Shown piece after piece: positions 27,717-36,494 of a DNA stretch of 64,000 nt (position 1 is its first letter; every line of letters begins with the position of its first letter). The stretch is taken from contig NZ_MTQN01000008.1 in the NCBI RefSeq assembly GCF_001984195.1, positions 557,004 through 621,003 on the forward strand. Direction: 5' to 3'. The notes beneath the pieces were generated by a model. That model had not been told where the DNA came from. It saw only the letters and a program-made list of their open reading frames with translations, and searched no databases. The stretch comes from Kribbella sp. ALI-6-A (GTDB lineage: Bacteria > Actinomycetota > Actinomycetes > Propionibacteriales > Kribbellaceae). The translations under genes were made by a program, and so were the position numbers.

Positions 27717-27831
27717 CATACGGGATACTGCATACAGTCGCTACAAGTTTCTGCTGGGCTGCGAACCCTGGACAACCGGTTCGGCGGTGCGATATGACTA
27801 CGACTACACCATACGGTATGCAATCTACCGA
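27717..27831. promoter_or_regulatory. Divergent control region with operator-like sites upstream of oxc
   Basis: CATACGGGATACTGCATACAG (27717-27737), TGGACAACCGG (27769-27779) and CCATACGGTATGCA (27809-27822) repeat the layout seen at 25319-25414, with similar though not identical spacing. The 3' copy of the palindrome CATAC-G-GTATG is identical in both regions. These probably bind the same regulator and could control oxc-frc on the right and the 94-residue gene on the left. Confidence 0.6.
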
Positions 27832-27913
27832 CCTATAGCTCGAAGCACAGGCAGTGCGGCCCGATCCCAGCCGGGCAGAGACCGGACCCTTCCACGAGGA
27901 GATGACTGCACAG

Positions 27914-29638
27914 ATGGCCCAAACAGTGTCCGAATCGAACGCGGTCGCGAACCCGACCGAGCCGGAGCCGAAGACCGCCACGATCTCGGGCGGGCATCTG
28001 GTGGCCAAGGCCCTCAAGGCCGAGGGAATCGACGTGATCTTCACCCTCTGCGGCGGTCACATCATCGACATCTACGACGGCTGCGTGGACGAGGGCATCG
28101 CCGTCGTCGACGTCCGGCACGAGCAGGTCGCCGCGCACGCCGCCGACGGCTACGCCCGGATGACCGGCAAGCCCGGTTGCGCCGTGGTGACCGCCGGCCC
28201 CGGTACGACGGATGCCGTCACCGGTGTCGCGAACGCCTTCCGCGCGGAGAGCCCGATGCTGCTGATCGGCGGCCAGGGCGCGCTGAACCAGCACAAGATG
28301 GGGTCCCTGCAGGACTTGCCGCACGTCGACATGATGACCCCGATCACCAAGTTCGCGGCCACCGTGCCGCACACCGCACGGGTCGCCGACATGGTGTCGA
28401 TGGCCTTCCGGGAGTGCTTCAACGGCGCGCCCGGCCCGTCGTTCCTGGAGATCCCGCGCGACATCCTGGACAACTCCGTACCGGTCGAGTCCGCGATCGT
28501 GCCGGAGGCCGGCCGGTACCGGGCCTCCACCAAGTCGATCGGCGACCCGGCCTCGATCGAGGCGCTGGCCGACCTGCTGGCCCGGGCCGAGAAGCCGGTC
28601 GTGCTGCTCGGCACCCAGGTCTGGACCTCGCGCGGCAGCGACGCGGCGATCGAGTTCGTCCGCAAGAACAACGTGCCGGCCTTCATGAACGGCTCGGCCC
28701 GTGGCACCCTGCCACCCGGCGACCCGCACCACTTCCACCTGTCGCGGCGCTACGGCTTCAACAACGCCGACCTGATCCTGATCGTCGGTACGCCGTTCGA
28801 CTTCCGGATGGGCTACGGCCGCCGGCTGCCCAAGGGCGCCACCGTGGTCCAGATCGACATGGACTACCGCACGGTCGGCAAGAACCGCGACATCGACCTC
28901 GGTCTGGTCGGCGACCCGGGCGCGATCCTGGCCGCCGTCACCCAGGCCGCCTCGGGCCGGGTCCAGAAGGCCGGCGACCGCAAGGCCTGGTTCGCCGAGT
29001 TGCGCGCCGAGGAGGACGCGGCGTACCAGAAGCGGCTGCCCAAGCAGCTGTCGGACGCCAACCCGATCCACCCGCTGCGGCTGGCCCACGAGATCAACGA
29101 GTTCCTCACCGAGGACTCGATCTACATCGGCGACGGCGGCGACATCGTCACCTTCTCCGGTGGTGTCGTCCAGCCCAAGTCGCCCGGCCACTGGATGGAC
29201 CCGGGCCCGCTCGGCACGATCGGCGTCGGCATCCCGTTCGTGATGGCGGCCAAGTACGCCCGGCCGGACAAGGAGGTCGTCGCGCTGTTCGGTGACGGCG
29301 CCTTCTCGCTGACCGGCTGGGACTTCGAGACGCTGGTCCGGTTCAAGCTGCCGTTCGTCGGGGTGGTCGGCAACAACTCCTCGATGAACCAGATCCGCTA
29401 CGGCCAGGAGGCCAAGTACGGCCACGACCGGGGCCGGATCGGCAACACGCTCGGTGACGTCAAGTACGACCAGTTCGCCAAGATGCTCGGCGGGTACGGC
29501 GAGGAGGTCCGCGACCCCAAGGACATCGGGCCGGCCATGCAGCGCGCCCGGGAGTCCGGACTGCCCTCGCTGATCAACGTGTGGGTCGACCCGGACGCCT
29601 ACGCGCCCGGAACCATGAACCAGACCATGTACAAGTAG
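27914..29638 (+). CDS. oxc: Oxalyl-CoA decarboxylase-like ThDP enzyme
   Basis: A 574-residue ThDP enzyme of the acetolactate synthase/oxalyl-CoA decarboxylase/2-hydroxyacyl-CoA lyase superfamily. The catalytic Glu is in VRHEQVAAHAADGYAR (Glu70), and the ThDP-Mg motif GDGAFSLTGWDFETL ends in NNSS. Oxalyl-CoA decarboxylase makes formyl-CoA and CO2. The call rests largely on frc immediately downstream and a carrier upstream; the C-terminal Ser/Arg substrate segment of the Oxalobacter enzyme is not evident, the end being GTMNQTMYK. ATG 27914 has GAGGAG 12 nt upstream; ATG 27902 and GTG 27854 are alternatives. A lyase acting on another 2-hydroxyacyl-CoA cannot be excluded. Confidence 0.75.
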   Translation: MAQTVSESNAVANPTEPEPKTATISGGHLVAKALKAEGIDVIFTLCGGHIIDIYDGCVDEGIAVVDVRHEQVAAHAADGYARMTGKPGCAVVTAGPGTTDAVTGVANAFRAESPMLLIGGQGALNQHKMGSLQDLPHVDMMTPITKFAATVPHTARVADMVSMAFRECFNGAPGPSFLEIPRDILDNSVPVESAIVPEAGRYRASTKSIGDPASIEALADLLARAEKPVVLLGTQVWTSRGSDAAIEFVRKNNVPAFMNGSARGTLPPGDPHHFHLSRRYGFNNADLILIVGTPFDFRMGYGRRLPKGATVVQIDMDYRTVGKNRDIDLGLVGDPGAILAAVTQAASGRVQKAGDRKAWFAELRAEEDAAYQKRLPKQLSDANPIHPLRLAHEINEFLTEDSIYIGDGGDIVTFSGGVVQPKSPGHWMDPGPLGTIGVGIPFVMAAKYARPDKEVVALFGDGAFSLTGWDFETLVRFKLPFVGVVGNNSSMNQIRYGQEAKYGHDRGRIGNTLGDVKYDQFAKMLGGYGEEVRDPKDIGPAMQRARESGLPSLINVWVDPDAYAPGTMNQTMYK

Positions 29639-29698
29639 CGATCCCCGGCGGCGGTCCGTCCCCCCGGGCGGGCCGCCACCCAGTACTGGAGGACCACT

Positions 29699-30925
29699 AT
29701 GGGTAAGGCCCTTGAAGGTGTCCGCGTACTCGACATGACCCACGTGCAGTCGGGACCGTCCTGCACCCAGATCCTGGCCTGGCTCGGCGCCGACGTGATC
29801 AAGCTGGAGGCGCCCACGGGTGACATCACCCGCCAGCAGCTGCGCGACCTGCCCGACGTCGACAGCCTGTACTTCACGATGCTGAACTGCAACAAGCGCA
29901 GCATCACGCTGAACATGAAGTCCGAGCGCGGCAAGGAGATCTTCACCGACCTGGTGAAGAACTCCGACGTGCTGGTGGAGAACTTCGCCCCCGGCGCGAT
30001 CGACCGGATGGGCTTCACCTGGGACCGGCTGCAGCTGATCAACCCCGAACTGATCTACGCCTCGATCAAGGGCTTCGGCCCGGGCCGCTACGAGGACTTC
30101 AAGGCCTACGAGGTGGTCGCGCAGGCGATGGGCGGCGCGATGAGCACGACCGGGTTCGAGGACGGCCCGCCGACCGCCACCGGAGCGCAGATCGGTGACT
30201 CCGGGACCGGCATCCACCTGGTCGCCGGCATCCTGGCCGCGCTCTACCAGCGCACGAACACCGGCAAGGGCCAGCGGGTCAGCGTGGCGATGCAGGAAGC
30301 CGTGCTGAACCTGACCCGGGTCAAGCTGCGCGACCAGCAGCGCCTGGCGCACGGCCCGCTGAAGGAGTACCCGAACGACGAGTTCGGCGACGCGGTGCCG
30401 CGCTCGGGCAACGCCTCCGGCGGCGGCCAGCCCGGCTGGGCGGTCAAGACGGCGCCCGGTGGCCCGAACGACTACATCTACGTGATCGTCCAGCCGCCCG
30501 GCTGGGCCCCGATCGCGAACCTGATCGGCAGGCCCGAGCTCGCCGACGACCCGGACTGGGCCACGCCGGCGGCCCGGCTCGACAAGCTCGACAAGATGTT
30601 CGCGCTGATCGAGCAGTGGACCGAGCAGCACACCAAGTTCGAGGTGATGGAGAAGCTGAACGCGCTGAACGTGCCGTGCGGCCCGATCCTGTCCACCAAG
30701 GAACTGATCGAGGACGAGACGCTGGCCGAGCTCGGCGCCGTCGTCGAGGTCAAGCACCCGGCCCGCGGCACCTTCAAGACCGTCGGCTGCCCGATCAAAC
30801 TGTCCGACTCGCCGGTCCAGGTGGAGACCTCACCCGGCCTCGGTGAACACAACTCGGTGATCTACGGCGGTCTCGGCATCGACACCGCCGAGCTCGAAGA
30901 GCTCAAGGCCGCCGGCGTCGTCTGA
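29699..30925 (+). CDS. frc: Formyl-CoA:oxalate CoA-transferase
   Basis: A 408-residue class III (CaiB/BaiF) CoA-transferase closely resembling Oxalobacter Frc. The CoA-linked catalytic Asp is Asp167 (IGDSGTGIH), Gln17 is in DMTHVQSGP, and the Gly-rich loop [11 protein letters not shown] is present. [16 protein letters not shown] and KLRDQQRL are near-identical family signatures. It moves CoA from formyl-CoA (or succinyl-CoA as primer) to oxalate, giving oxalyl-CoA for the decarboxylase and the PanE2-like reductase. It starts at ATG 29699 after GGAGGA, 60 bp behind oxc. Confidence 0.95.
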   Translation: MGKALEGVRVLDMTHVQSGPSCTQILAWLGADVIKLEAPTGDITRQQLRDLPDVDSLYFTMLNCNKRSITLNMKSERGKEIFTDLVKNSDVLVENFAPGAIDRMGFTWDRLQLINPELIYASIKGFGPGRYEDFKAYEVVAQAMGGAMSTTGFEDGPPTATGAQIGDSGTGIHLVAGILAALYQRTNTGKGQRVSVAMQEAVLNLTRVKLRDQQRLAHGPLKEYPNDEFGDAVPRSGNASGGGQPGWAVKTAPGGPNDYIYVIVQPPGWAPIANLIGRPELADDPDWATPAARLDKLDKMFALIEQWTEQHTKFEVMEKLNALNVPCGPILSTKELIEDETLAELGAVVEVKHPARGTFKTVGCPIKLSDSPVQVETSPGLGEHNSVIYGGLGIDTAELEELKAAGVV

Positions 30926-30960
30926 GCGCCCACCCATCCCGCTTCCAAGGAGCTTCAGGC

Positions 30961-33105
30961 ATGACCTATGACAAGGCAGTGGTCCAGTCCATCCTCGACC
31001 AGGCGCTGGCCGAGGGCCGCAGTTCGCTGAGCGCCCCCGAGGCCAAACAGGTCGCGGACGCCTACGGCATCCCCACCCCGGGGGAGGGGCTGGCCACCAC
31101 CGCCGACCAGGCGGCCACGCTGGCCGCCGAGATCGGTTTCCCGGTCGTGCTGAAGATCGTCTCGCCCGACATCCTGCACAAGACCGAGGCGGGCGGCGTG
31201 GTGGTCGGCGTCGACAGCGCGGAGGCGGCGCGGACGGCGTACGACAAGATCGTCGCCAACGCCAAGGCGTACCAGGCCGACGCCGACATCACCGGCGTCC
31301 AGGTGCAGAAGATGCTGGTCACCGGCGGTGACGTGCAGGAGGTCATCGTCGGTGCGGTGACCGACCAGACGTTCGGCAAGATCGTCGCCTTCGGCCTGGG
31401 CGGGGTGCTGGTCGAGGTGCTGAAGGACGTCACCTTCCGGCTGGCGCCGACCTCGGCCGACGAGGCCCGTTCGATGATCGAGGGCATCGGTGCGCACGAG
31501 ATGCTGAACGGCGTCCGCGGCGCCAAGCCGGTCGACAAGGAGGCGATCGCCCAGATCATCACCCGGCTGTCGGACCTGGTCGAGGACTTCCCGCAGTTCG
31601 CCGAGGTGGACCTGAACCCGGTGCTGGCCGGGCCGGACGGCGCCACCGCGGTCGACTTCCGGATCATCGTCGACGCCGAGGCCGGCAAGCCGGTGGACCG
31701 CTACAGCCAGGAACAGATCCAGACCGCGATGACCCGGATCATGAAGCCCCGGGCGGTCGCCGTGATCGGCGCCTCCAACGAGGACGGCAAGATCGGCAAC
31801 TCGGTGATGAAGAACCTGGTCAACGGCGGCTACACCGGCGACATCTACCCGATCAATCCCAAGGGTGGCGAGGTGCTCGGGCTGAAGGCCTTCCCGAGCA
31901 TTACCGACGTGCCCGGTGACGTCGACGTCGCGGTGTTCGCCGTCCCGGCCAAGTTCGTCGGCGGCGCGCTCGAGCAGTGCGGTGCCAAGGGCGTGGCCGG
32001 GGCGATCCTGATCCCGTCGGGCTTCGCCGAGACCGGTGAGCAGGCGCTGCAGGACGAGGTCGTCGCGATCGCGAAGAAGCACAACGTGCGCATCCTCGGC
32101 CCGAACATCTACGGCTACTACTACCTGCCGGAGAACCTCTGCGCGACCTTCTGTACGCCGTACGACGTGAAGGGCAGTGTCGCGCTGTCGTCGCAGAGCG
32201 GCGGGATCGGGATGGCGATCCTCGGCTTCAGCCGGTCCAGCCGGATGGGCGTCTCCGCGATCGTTGGAGTAGGCAACAAGGCCGACATCGACGAGGATGA
32301 CCTCCTGACGTTCTTCGAAACCGACGACAACACCAACCTGATCGCCATGCATCTGGAAGATCTCAAGGACGGCCGGGCCTTCGCCGAGACCGCGGCGCGG
32401 GTGTCGAAGAAGAAGCCGGTGATCGTGCTGAAGGCCGGCCGCACCGACATGGGCGCCCGGGCGGCGAGCTCGCACACCGGCGCGCTGGCCGGCAACGACA
32501 AGGTCTACGACGACATCCTGCGCCAAAGCGGCGTGGTCCGCGCTCCCGGCCTGAACGAGATGCTCCAGTACGCCCGGGGCATCCCGCTGCTGCCGACGCC
32601 CAAGGGCGAGAACGTCGTGATCATCACCGGTGCCGGCGGCTCGGGCGTGCTGCTGTCGGATGCCTGCGTCGACAACGGTCTGCAGCTGATGACGATGCCC
32701 GAGGACCTGGACGCGGCGTTCAAGAAGTTCATCCCGCCGTTCGGTGCGTCCGGCAACCCGGTCGACATCACCGGCGGCGAGCCGCCGTCGACGTACCGCA
32801 ACACGGTCGCGCTGGGCCTGCAGGACGAGCGGATCCACGCGCTGATCCTGGGCTACTGGCACACCATCGTCACCCCGCCGATGGTGTTCGCCAAGCTGGT
32901 CGCCGAGGTGGTCGAGGAGTACCGGGCCAAGGGCATCGACAAGCCCGTGGTCGCCTCGCTGTCCGGCGACGTCGAGGTCGAGGAGGCCAGCCAGTACCTG
33001 TTCGAGCACGGCGTGGTCGCCTACCCCTACACCACCGAGACGCCCGTCCAGGTGCTCGGCGCCAAGTACAAGTGGGCCCGCAACGCGGGACCGCTCGGGG
33101 CCTGA
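30961..33105 (+). CDS. ADP-forming acyl-CoA synthetase, ATP-grasp-first arrangement
   Basis: A 714-residue single-chain NDP-forming ligase. Residues ~15-230 are an ATP-grasp domain (VVLKIVSPDILHKTEAGGV, EVDLNPV). Residues ~245-370 are the CoA-binding domain (AVAVIGASNEDGKIGN), followed by the ligase domain with the phospho-His505 in ASSHTGALAG. Known acetyl-CoA synthetases (ADP-forming) more often carry the CoA-binding part first. It follows frc by 35 bp. In this setting it could make oxalyl-CoA or formyl-CoA directly from the acid, or recover ATP from a CoA ester; the substrate is unproven. Confidence 0.85.
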   Translation: MTYDKAVVQSILDQALAEGRSSLSAPEAKQVADAYGIPTPGEGLATTADQAATLAAEIGFPVVLKIVSPDILHKTEAGGVVVGVDSAEAARTAYDKIVANAKAYQADADITGVQVQKMLVTGGDVQEVIVGAVTDQTFGKIVAFGLGGVLVEVLKDVTFRLAPTSADEARSMIEGIGAHEMLNGVRGAKPVDKEAIAQIITRLSDLVEDFPQFAEVDLNPVLAGPDGATAVDFRIIVDAEAGKPVDRYSQEQIQTAMTRIMKPRAVAVIGASNEDGKIGNSVMKNLVNGGYTGDIYPINPKGGEVLGLKAFPSITDVPGDVDVAVFAVPAKFVGGALEQCGAKGVAGAILIPSGFAETGEQALQDEVVAIAKKHNVRILGPNIYGYYYLPENLCATFCTPYDVKGSVALSSQSGGIGMAILGFSRSSRMGVSAIVGVGNKADIDEDDLLTFFETDDNTNLIAMHLEDLKDGRAFAETAARVSKKKPVIVLKAGRTDMGARAASSHTGALAGNDKVYDDILRQSGVVRAPGLNEMLQYARGIPLLPTPKGENVVIITGAGGSGVLLSDACVDNGLQLMTMPEDLDAAFKKFIPPFGASGNPVDITGGEPPSTYRNTVALGLQDERIHALILGYWHTIVTPPMVFAKLVAEVVEEYRAKGIDKPVVASLSGDVEVEEASQYLFEHGVVAYPYTTETPVQVLGAKYKWARNAGPLGA

Positions 33106-33211
33106 TTCCACCCACTTCGACTGCGGAAAGCCGGTGATGCGTTTGGTCCGGGGGGAGTGCACGGGGGAGCTGTAAGTCTCGTCAAGCTGGCGTCGATATA
33201 AGGAGTCCGCC

Positions 33212-34711
33212 TTGGACGTCACAAGCAAGACCTCAGGAGTACCCGAAGAGCCGGCGGCCGCCGCGACGACCGAGCGGGTATGGCGCGCCGGCCGGCTCGA
33301 ACCGATGCCGATCCGGCCGTTGCCGCCGGCACCGCCTTCCCTGCACATCCTCGGTCCGACCGTGTTCCTGGTCGCGCTGGGCGTCGGCATGGGTGAGTCC
33401 TACATGTGGCCCCGGCTCGTCCTGGTGTTCGGTCCGGACATCCGGTGGCTGTTCCTGGTCGGTGTCACCCTGCAGGCGTTCGTGCTGCTGGAGATGGCCC
33501 GGTACGCGATGGCGACCGGGGAGAGCATCTTCTTCGGTGCCGCCCGCATCTTCAAACCGATGATGTGGTTCTTCTACGTCGCGGCGATCCTGATCTACAT
33601 GTGGCCGGGCCACCTGTCGGCCGGCGCCTCGGCGTTCGAGGAGGTCAGCGGCATACCCTGGCAGGCGACAGCCTGCGTGGCCCTGGTCTTCGTGGGTGTG
33701 CTGTTCAGCCTGCTGTCGGTGATCTACAACTTCCTCGAGAAGCTGCTGGGGTTCCTGATCGGCCTGCTGGTCGTCGGCACCTCGGTGATCGCGGCCATCG
33801 TCGGCAGCTGGGGCGACCTGGCCAACACGATCCAGGGCATGTTCGCGTTCGGGTACTTCCCGGACAAGGCACTGTCGTCGACCTGGTTCCCGATCGTGGT
33901 CGGCTCGATCGCGTTCGCCGGCCCGTCCGGTATGCAGCAGATGTGGTACACCCTGCAGCTGCGCGACAGCGGTGCCGCGATGGGCTCCCACATCCCGAAG
34001 ATCCGCGGCCTGCGATCGGCAGGTGAGGCCGAGGCGATGCCGTCGCGGGGTTACATGTTCGACACCGAGGACCCCGAGGAGATGAAGAAGTGGAAGGGGT
34101 GGCGCAAGTGGGTCACCTTCGACGCTCTGCTGCTCTTCTGGGGCATCACGATGCTGGTCACGATCTCGTTCACCGTGCTCGCGCTCTCGGCGGCCCGGGA
34201 GAACCCGAACGTGGCGAGCCTGATCGAGGGCGGTGATCGCGAGGCCGCGCTGAGCGCCATGTCGGACGCGTTCGCCTCGGCCGGCAGCCCGTTCCTGGGC
34301 TCGCTGTTCTTCGGCTTCATCGCGCTGATCGGCCTGAACGCGACCCTGGGTCTGTTCGACTCGTTCAGCCGGGGCCAGGCGGACATGACGTACTACTTCG
34401 TGCCCGGCGCCAAGCGGTTCTCGATGTCGAGGATCTACGCCGGGTTCCTGTGGGGCGTGATCGTGTTCGGCATCCTGATCCTGCTGTTCGGCCCGGCCGA
34501 CGGACCGGCGGCGATCCTCGACGTGCTCGCCTTCTTGTCCACGTTCGCGATGGGCGCCTACTGCATCGTGTTGCTCCTGGTGAACAACAAGTTGCTGCCC
34601 AAACCGATCCGGCCCGGACCGCTGCGCAACGTGATCATCGGGTTCGGTGCGGTCTTCTACCTCGGCATGCTGTTCTACAGCCTGATCCGCTTCGGCGTGG
34701 TCCTGGACTGA
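33212..34711 (+). CDS. Nramp-related membrane transporter
   Basis: A 499-residue protein with about 11 hydrophobic helices after a soluble, Pro-rich N-terminus of ~45 residues. It resembles the Nramp superfamily, but the helix-1 DPGN metal motif is replaced by VALGVGMGESYMWPRL, so true Mn/Fe transport is uncertain. A charged cytoplasmic insert (DTEDPEEMKKWKGWRKW) lies near residue 290. TTG 33212 is chosen because AAGGAG precedes it. It stands 106 bp behind the acyl-CoA synthetase gene and 1 bp before a small membrane protein gene. It may carry a metal, a metal-oxalate complex or another ligand; this is open. Confidence 0.75.
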   Translation: MDVTSKTSGVPEEPAAAATTERVWRAGRLEPMPIRPLPPAPPSLHILGPTVFLVALGVGMGESYMWPRLVLVFGPDIRWLFLVGVTLQAFVLLEMARYAMATGESIFFGAARIFKPMMWFFYVAAILIYMWPGHLSAGASAFEEVSGIPWQATACVALVFVGVLFSLLSVIYNFLEKLLGFLIGLLVVGTSVIAAIVGSWGDLANTIQGMFAFGYFPDKALSSTWFPIVVGSIAFAGPSGMQQMWYTLQLRDSGAAMGSHIPKIRGLRSAGEAEAMPSRGYMFDTEDPEEMKKWKGWRKWVTFDALLLFWGITMLVTISFTVLALSAARENPNVASLIEGGDREAALSAMSDAFASAGSPFLGSLFFGFIALIGLNATLGLFDSFSRGQADMTYYFVPGAKRFSMSRIYAGFLWGVIVFGILILLFGPADGPAAILDVLAFLSTFAMGAYCIVLLLVNNKLLPKPIRPGPLRNVIIGFGAVFYLGMLFYSLIRFGVVLD

Positions 34712-34712
34712 C

Positions 34713-35264
34713 ATGAACACCGAGACGAAGATCCACCAGCTCGCGGAGTTCACGCTGCCGGCCTCCGTGGTCGGGATCGCGGCCGGCATCATCGCCGGGC
34801 TGCTGGGCGGCTTCGCCGGCCAGCCGCTCGGCTGGGCCGTGGTCACCGGGCTCGGCCTCGCGGTACCGCTCGTCGTGTTCGGCATCGGGTACTCCGCGCT
34901 GGTCGGGCTCGGCAAGGCGCCGGCCGGGGTGTTCGCCCCGGCCGCCGCCTACTGGGCGATCGGGTTCCCGCTCGCCCTGATGGGGCACGCGATCACCACC
35001 GAGTGGGTGGTCACCGGTACGCCGGGGCTGCCCGAGGCGCCCCTGCAGTTCCTGGCCTTCCGGGCGTTGCTCAGCATGGGGTTCGCGATCGGGTTCCTCT
35101 GGATGCACGAGCAGGTCGGCCGGCACTGGTGGCCGCGCATCATGGAGCACAACCCGTACGCCCGGCACACGGTGGAGCAGTACGTCCACCTGGCCGAGTC
35201 GATGGAGGCCCGCAAGCAGGCCGCCGCCCGGGCCCGCAAGAAGAGGAAGGCCCGCACCGCCTAG
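34713..35264 (+). CDS. Small four-helix membrane protein paired with the Nramp-like transporter
   Basis: A 183-residue protein with about four hydrophobic helices (SVVGIAAGIIAGLLGG, VVTGLGLAVPLVVFGIGY, APAAAYWAIGFPLALMG, FRALLSMGFAIGFLW) and a strongly basic C-terminal tail. It starts one base after the transporter stop, so it is almost certainly a translationally coupled partner. I recognise no named family. It could be a stabilising or regulatory subunit. Confidence 0.7.
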   Translation: MNTETKIHQLAEFTLPASVVGIAAGIIAGLLGGFAGQPLGWAVVTGLGLAVPLVVFGIGYSALVGLGKAPAGVFAPAAAYWAIGFPLALMGHAITTEWVVTGTPGLPEAPLQFLAFRALLSMGFAIGFLWMHEQVGRHWWPRIMEHNPYARHTVEQYVHLAESMEARKQAAARARKKRKARTA

Positions 35265-35269
35265 GGCAG

Positions 35270-35306
35270 GTCGCCCCTCGCACGCCTGCCGGGTGCGAGG
35301 CGCGAC
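35270..35306 (+). terminator. Hairpin after the transporter pair
   Basis: GTCGCCCCTCGCAC at 35270-35283 pairs with 35293-35306 with one mismatch, giving a 14-bp stem and 9-nt loop. It begins 6 bp after the stop of the small membrane protein gene. Confidence 0.65.
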
Positions 35307-35344
35307 CCGCTCCGAGGGTGTCCCACCCTGTTCCCGCATCACCT

Positions 35345-35378
35345 GCCGCCCGCGACTGCGCTGTCAGCCGCGGGCGGC
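35345..35378 (+). other. Stem-loop in the leader of terC
   Basis: GCCGCCCGCG (35345-35354) pairs perfectly with 35369-35378 around a 14-nt loop, about 50 bp before the terC start. TerC genes in other bacteria are often under manganese riboswitches, but I do not see the conserved core of that class here. It may be simple RNA structure. Confidence 0.3.
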
Positions 35379-35427
35379 GGGCGTACCCGGCCCTGCCCGC
35401 CGGGCTCGAGCACCGTGGAGGAAGCTC

Positions 35428-36408
35428 ATGACCGTTTCGCTGTCGACGTGGATCATCACCATCGCCGTACTGCTGGCCCTGCTGGTGCTGGACTTCCTGA
35501 TCGTAGCCAGGAAGCCGCACGAACCGTCCCTGCGCGAGGCGACCCTGTGGGTGTCGTTCTACGTCGGCATCGCGCTGCTGTTCGGTGTCGGGCTGACGAT
35601 CGCCGCCGGCGGACAGTCGGGCGGCGAGTTCTTCGCCGGCTGGCTGACCGAGTACTCGTTGTCGGTGGACAACCTGTTCGTGTTCATCATCATCATGGGC
35701 AAGTTCGCGGTGCCCCGGCAGTACCAGCAGAAGGTGCTGCTGGTCGGGGTCGCGCTGGCGCTGGTGATGCGCGGGATCTTCATCGCCGTCGGCGCGGAGG
35801 CGATCTCGCACTTCAACTGGGTGTTCTACATCTTCGGTGCGTTCCTGCTCTACACCGCGTGGAAGCTGGCCACCTCGCACGACGAGGAGGACGAGTTCAA
35901 GGAGAACGTCGTACTGGCCAAGGTCCGCAAGGTGATGCCGACCACCGAGACCTACCACGAGGCGAAGCTGACCACCCGGATCGACGGCAGGCGCTTCGCG
36001 ACCCCGATGCTGATCGTGATGATCGCGATCGGCACCACGGACCTGCTGTTCGCGCTCGACTCGATCCCGGCGATCTTCGGGCTGACCCAGGAGCCCTACC
36101 TGGTCTTCACCGCGAACGCCTTCGCGCTGATGGGCCTGCGGCAACTGTTCTTCCTGATCGGCGGCCTGCTCGACCGTCTGGTCTACCTGTCCTACGGGCT
36201 GTCGGTCGTGCTGGGCTTCATCGGCGTGAAGCTGATCCTCGAGGCGCTGCACCACAGTGGGGTGAAGTGGGCCCCGGAGATTCCGATCCTGGTGTCGCTG
36301 TCGATCATTCTCGGGACGCTGGTGGTCACCGCGGTGCTGAGCCTGGTGAAGTCGTCCCGCGACGAGAAGGCGAAGGCGCGGGAGGAAGAGGTCGCGGGGG
36401 TGGAGTGA
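35428..36408 (+). CDS. terC: TerC-family integral membrane protein
   Basis: A 326-residue TerC/Alx-type protein with about eight membrane helices. Family motifs are ITEYSLSVDNLFVF (written here as LTEYSLSVDNLFVF) and IGTTDLLFALDSIPAIFGLTQ, whose acidic residues lie in the membrane and bind metal. Members export Mn2+ or help load metal on secreted proteins and are linked to tellurite resistance. ATG 35428 is preceded by GTGGAGGAAG. It stands behind the Nramp-like pair and ends at a strong terminator; it may balance metal in cells handling a chelating acid. Confidence 0.92.
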   Translation: MTVSLSTWIITIAVLLALLVLDFLIVARKPHEPSLREATLWVSFYVGIALLFGVGLTIAAGGQSGGEFFAGWLTEYSLSVDNLFVFIIIMGKFAVPRQYQQKVLLVGVALALVMRGIFIAVGAEAISHFNWVFYIFGAFLLYTAWKLATSHDEEDEFKENVVLAKVRKVMPTTETYHEAKLTTRIDGRRFATPMLIVMIAIGTTDLLFALDSIPAIFGLTQEPYLVFTANAFALMGLRQLFFLIGGLLDRLVYLSYGLSVVLGFIGVKLILEALHHSGVKWAPEIPILVSLSIILGTLVVTAVLSLVKSSRDEKAKAREEEVAGVE

Positions 36409-36421
36409 GGACGACAGACAA

Positions 36422-36456
36422 CGCGCCCCGGTGGACCAGTGGTCCACCGGGGCGCG
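36422..36456. terminator. Perfect 17-bp palindromic terminator between terC and the GntR gene
   Basis: CGCGCCCCGGTGGACCA at 36422-36438 is followed by one base and its exact reverse complement (36440-36456). It separates terC from the convergent regulator gene and should stop transcription in both directions. Confidence 0.8.
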
Positions 36457-36494
36457 GCGTGAGGAATGGCAGAGTGGCTCGGAGGCGGCTGCGC

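Noticed and set aside
27914..29638. Acetolactate synthase (IlvB) for the gene before frc
   Set aside because: No small subunit or ilv genes are near, while frc and an oxalate-type carrier are. Kept as oxc-like with reduced confidence.
27833..30757. A ~974-codon open frame on the minus strand opposite oxc and frc
   Set aside because: Its product is Val/Asp/Arg-rich without any motif, while the plus strand encodes well-conserved oxc and frc.
35265..35427. Manganese (yybP-ykoY) riboswitch before terC
   Set aside because: Hairpins exist, but I could not find the conserved core of that class, so only plain stem-loops are reported.
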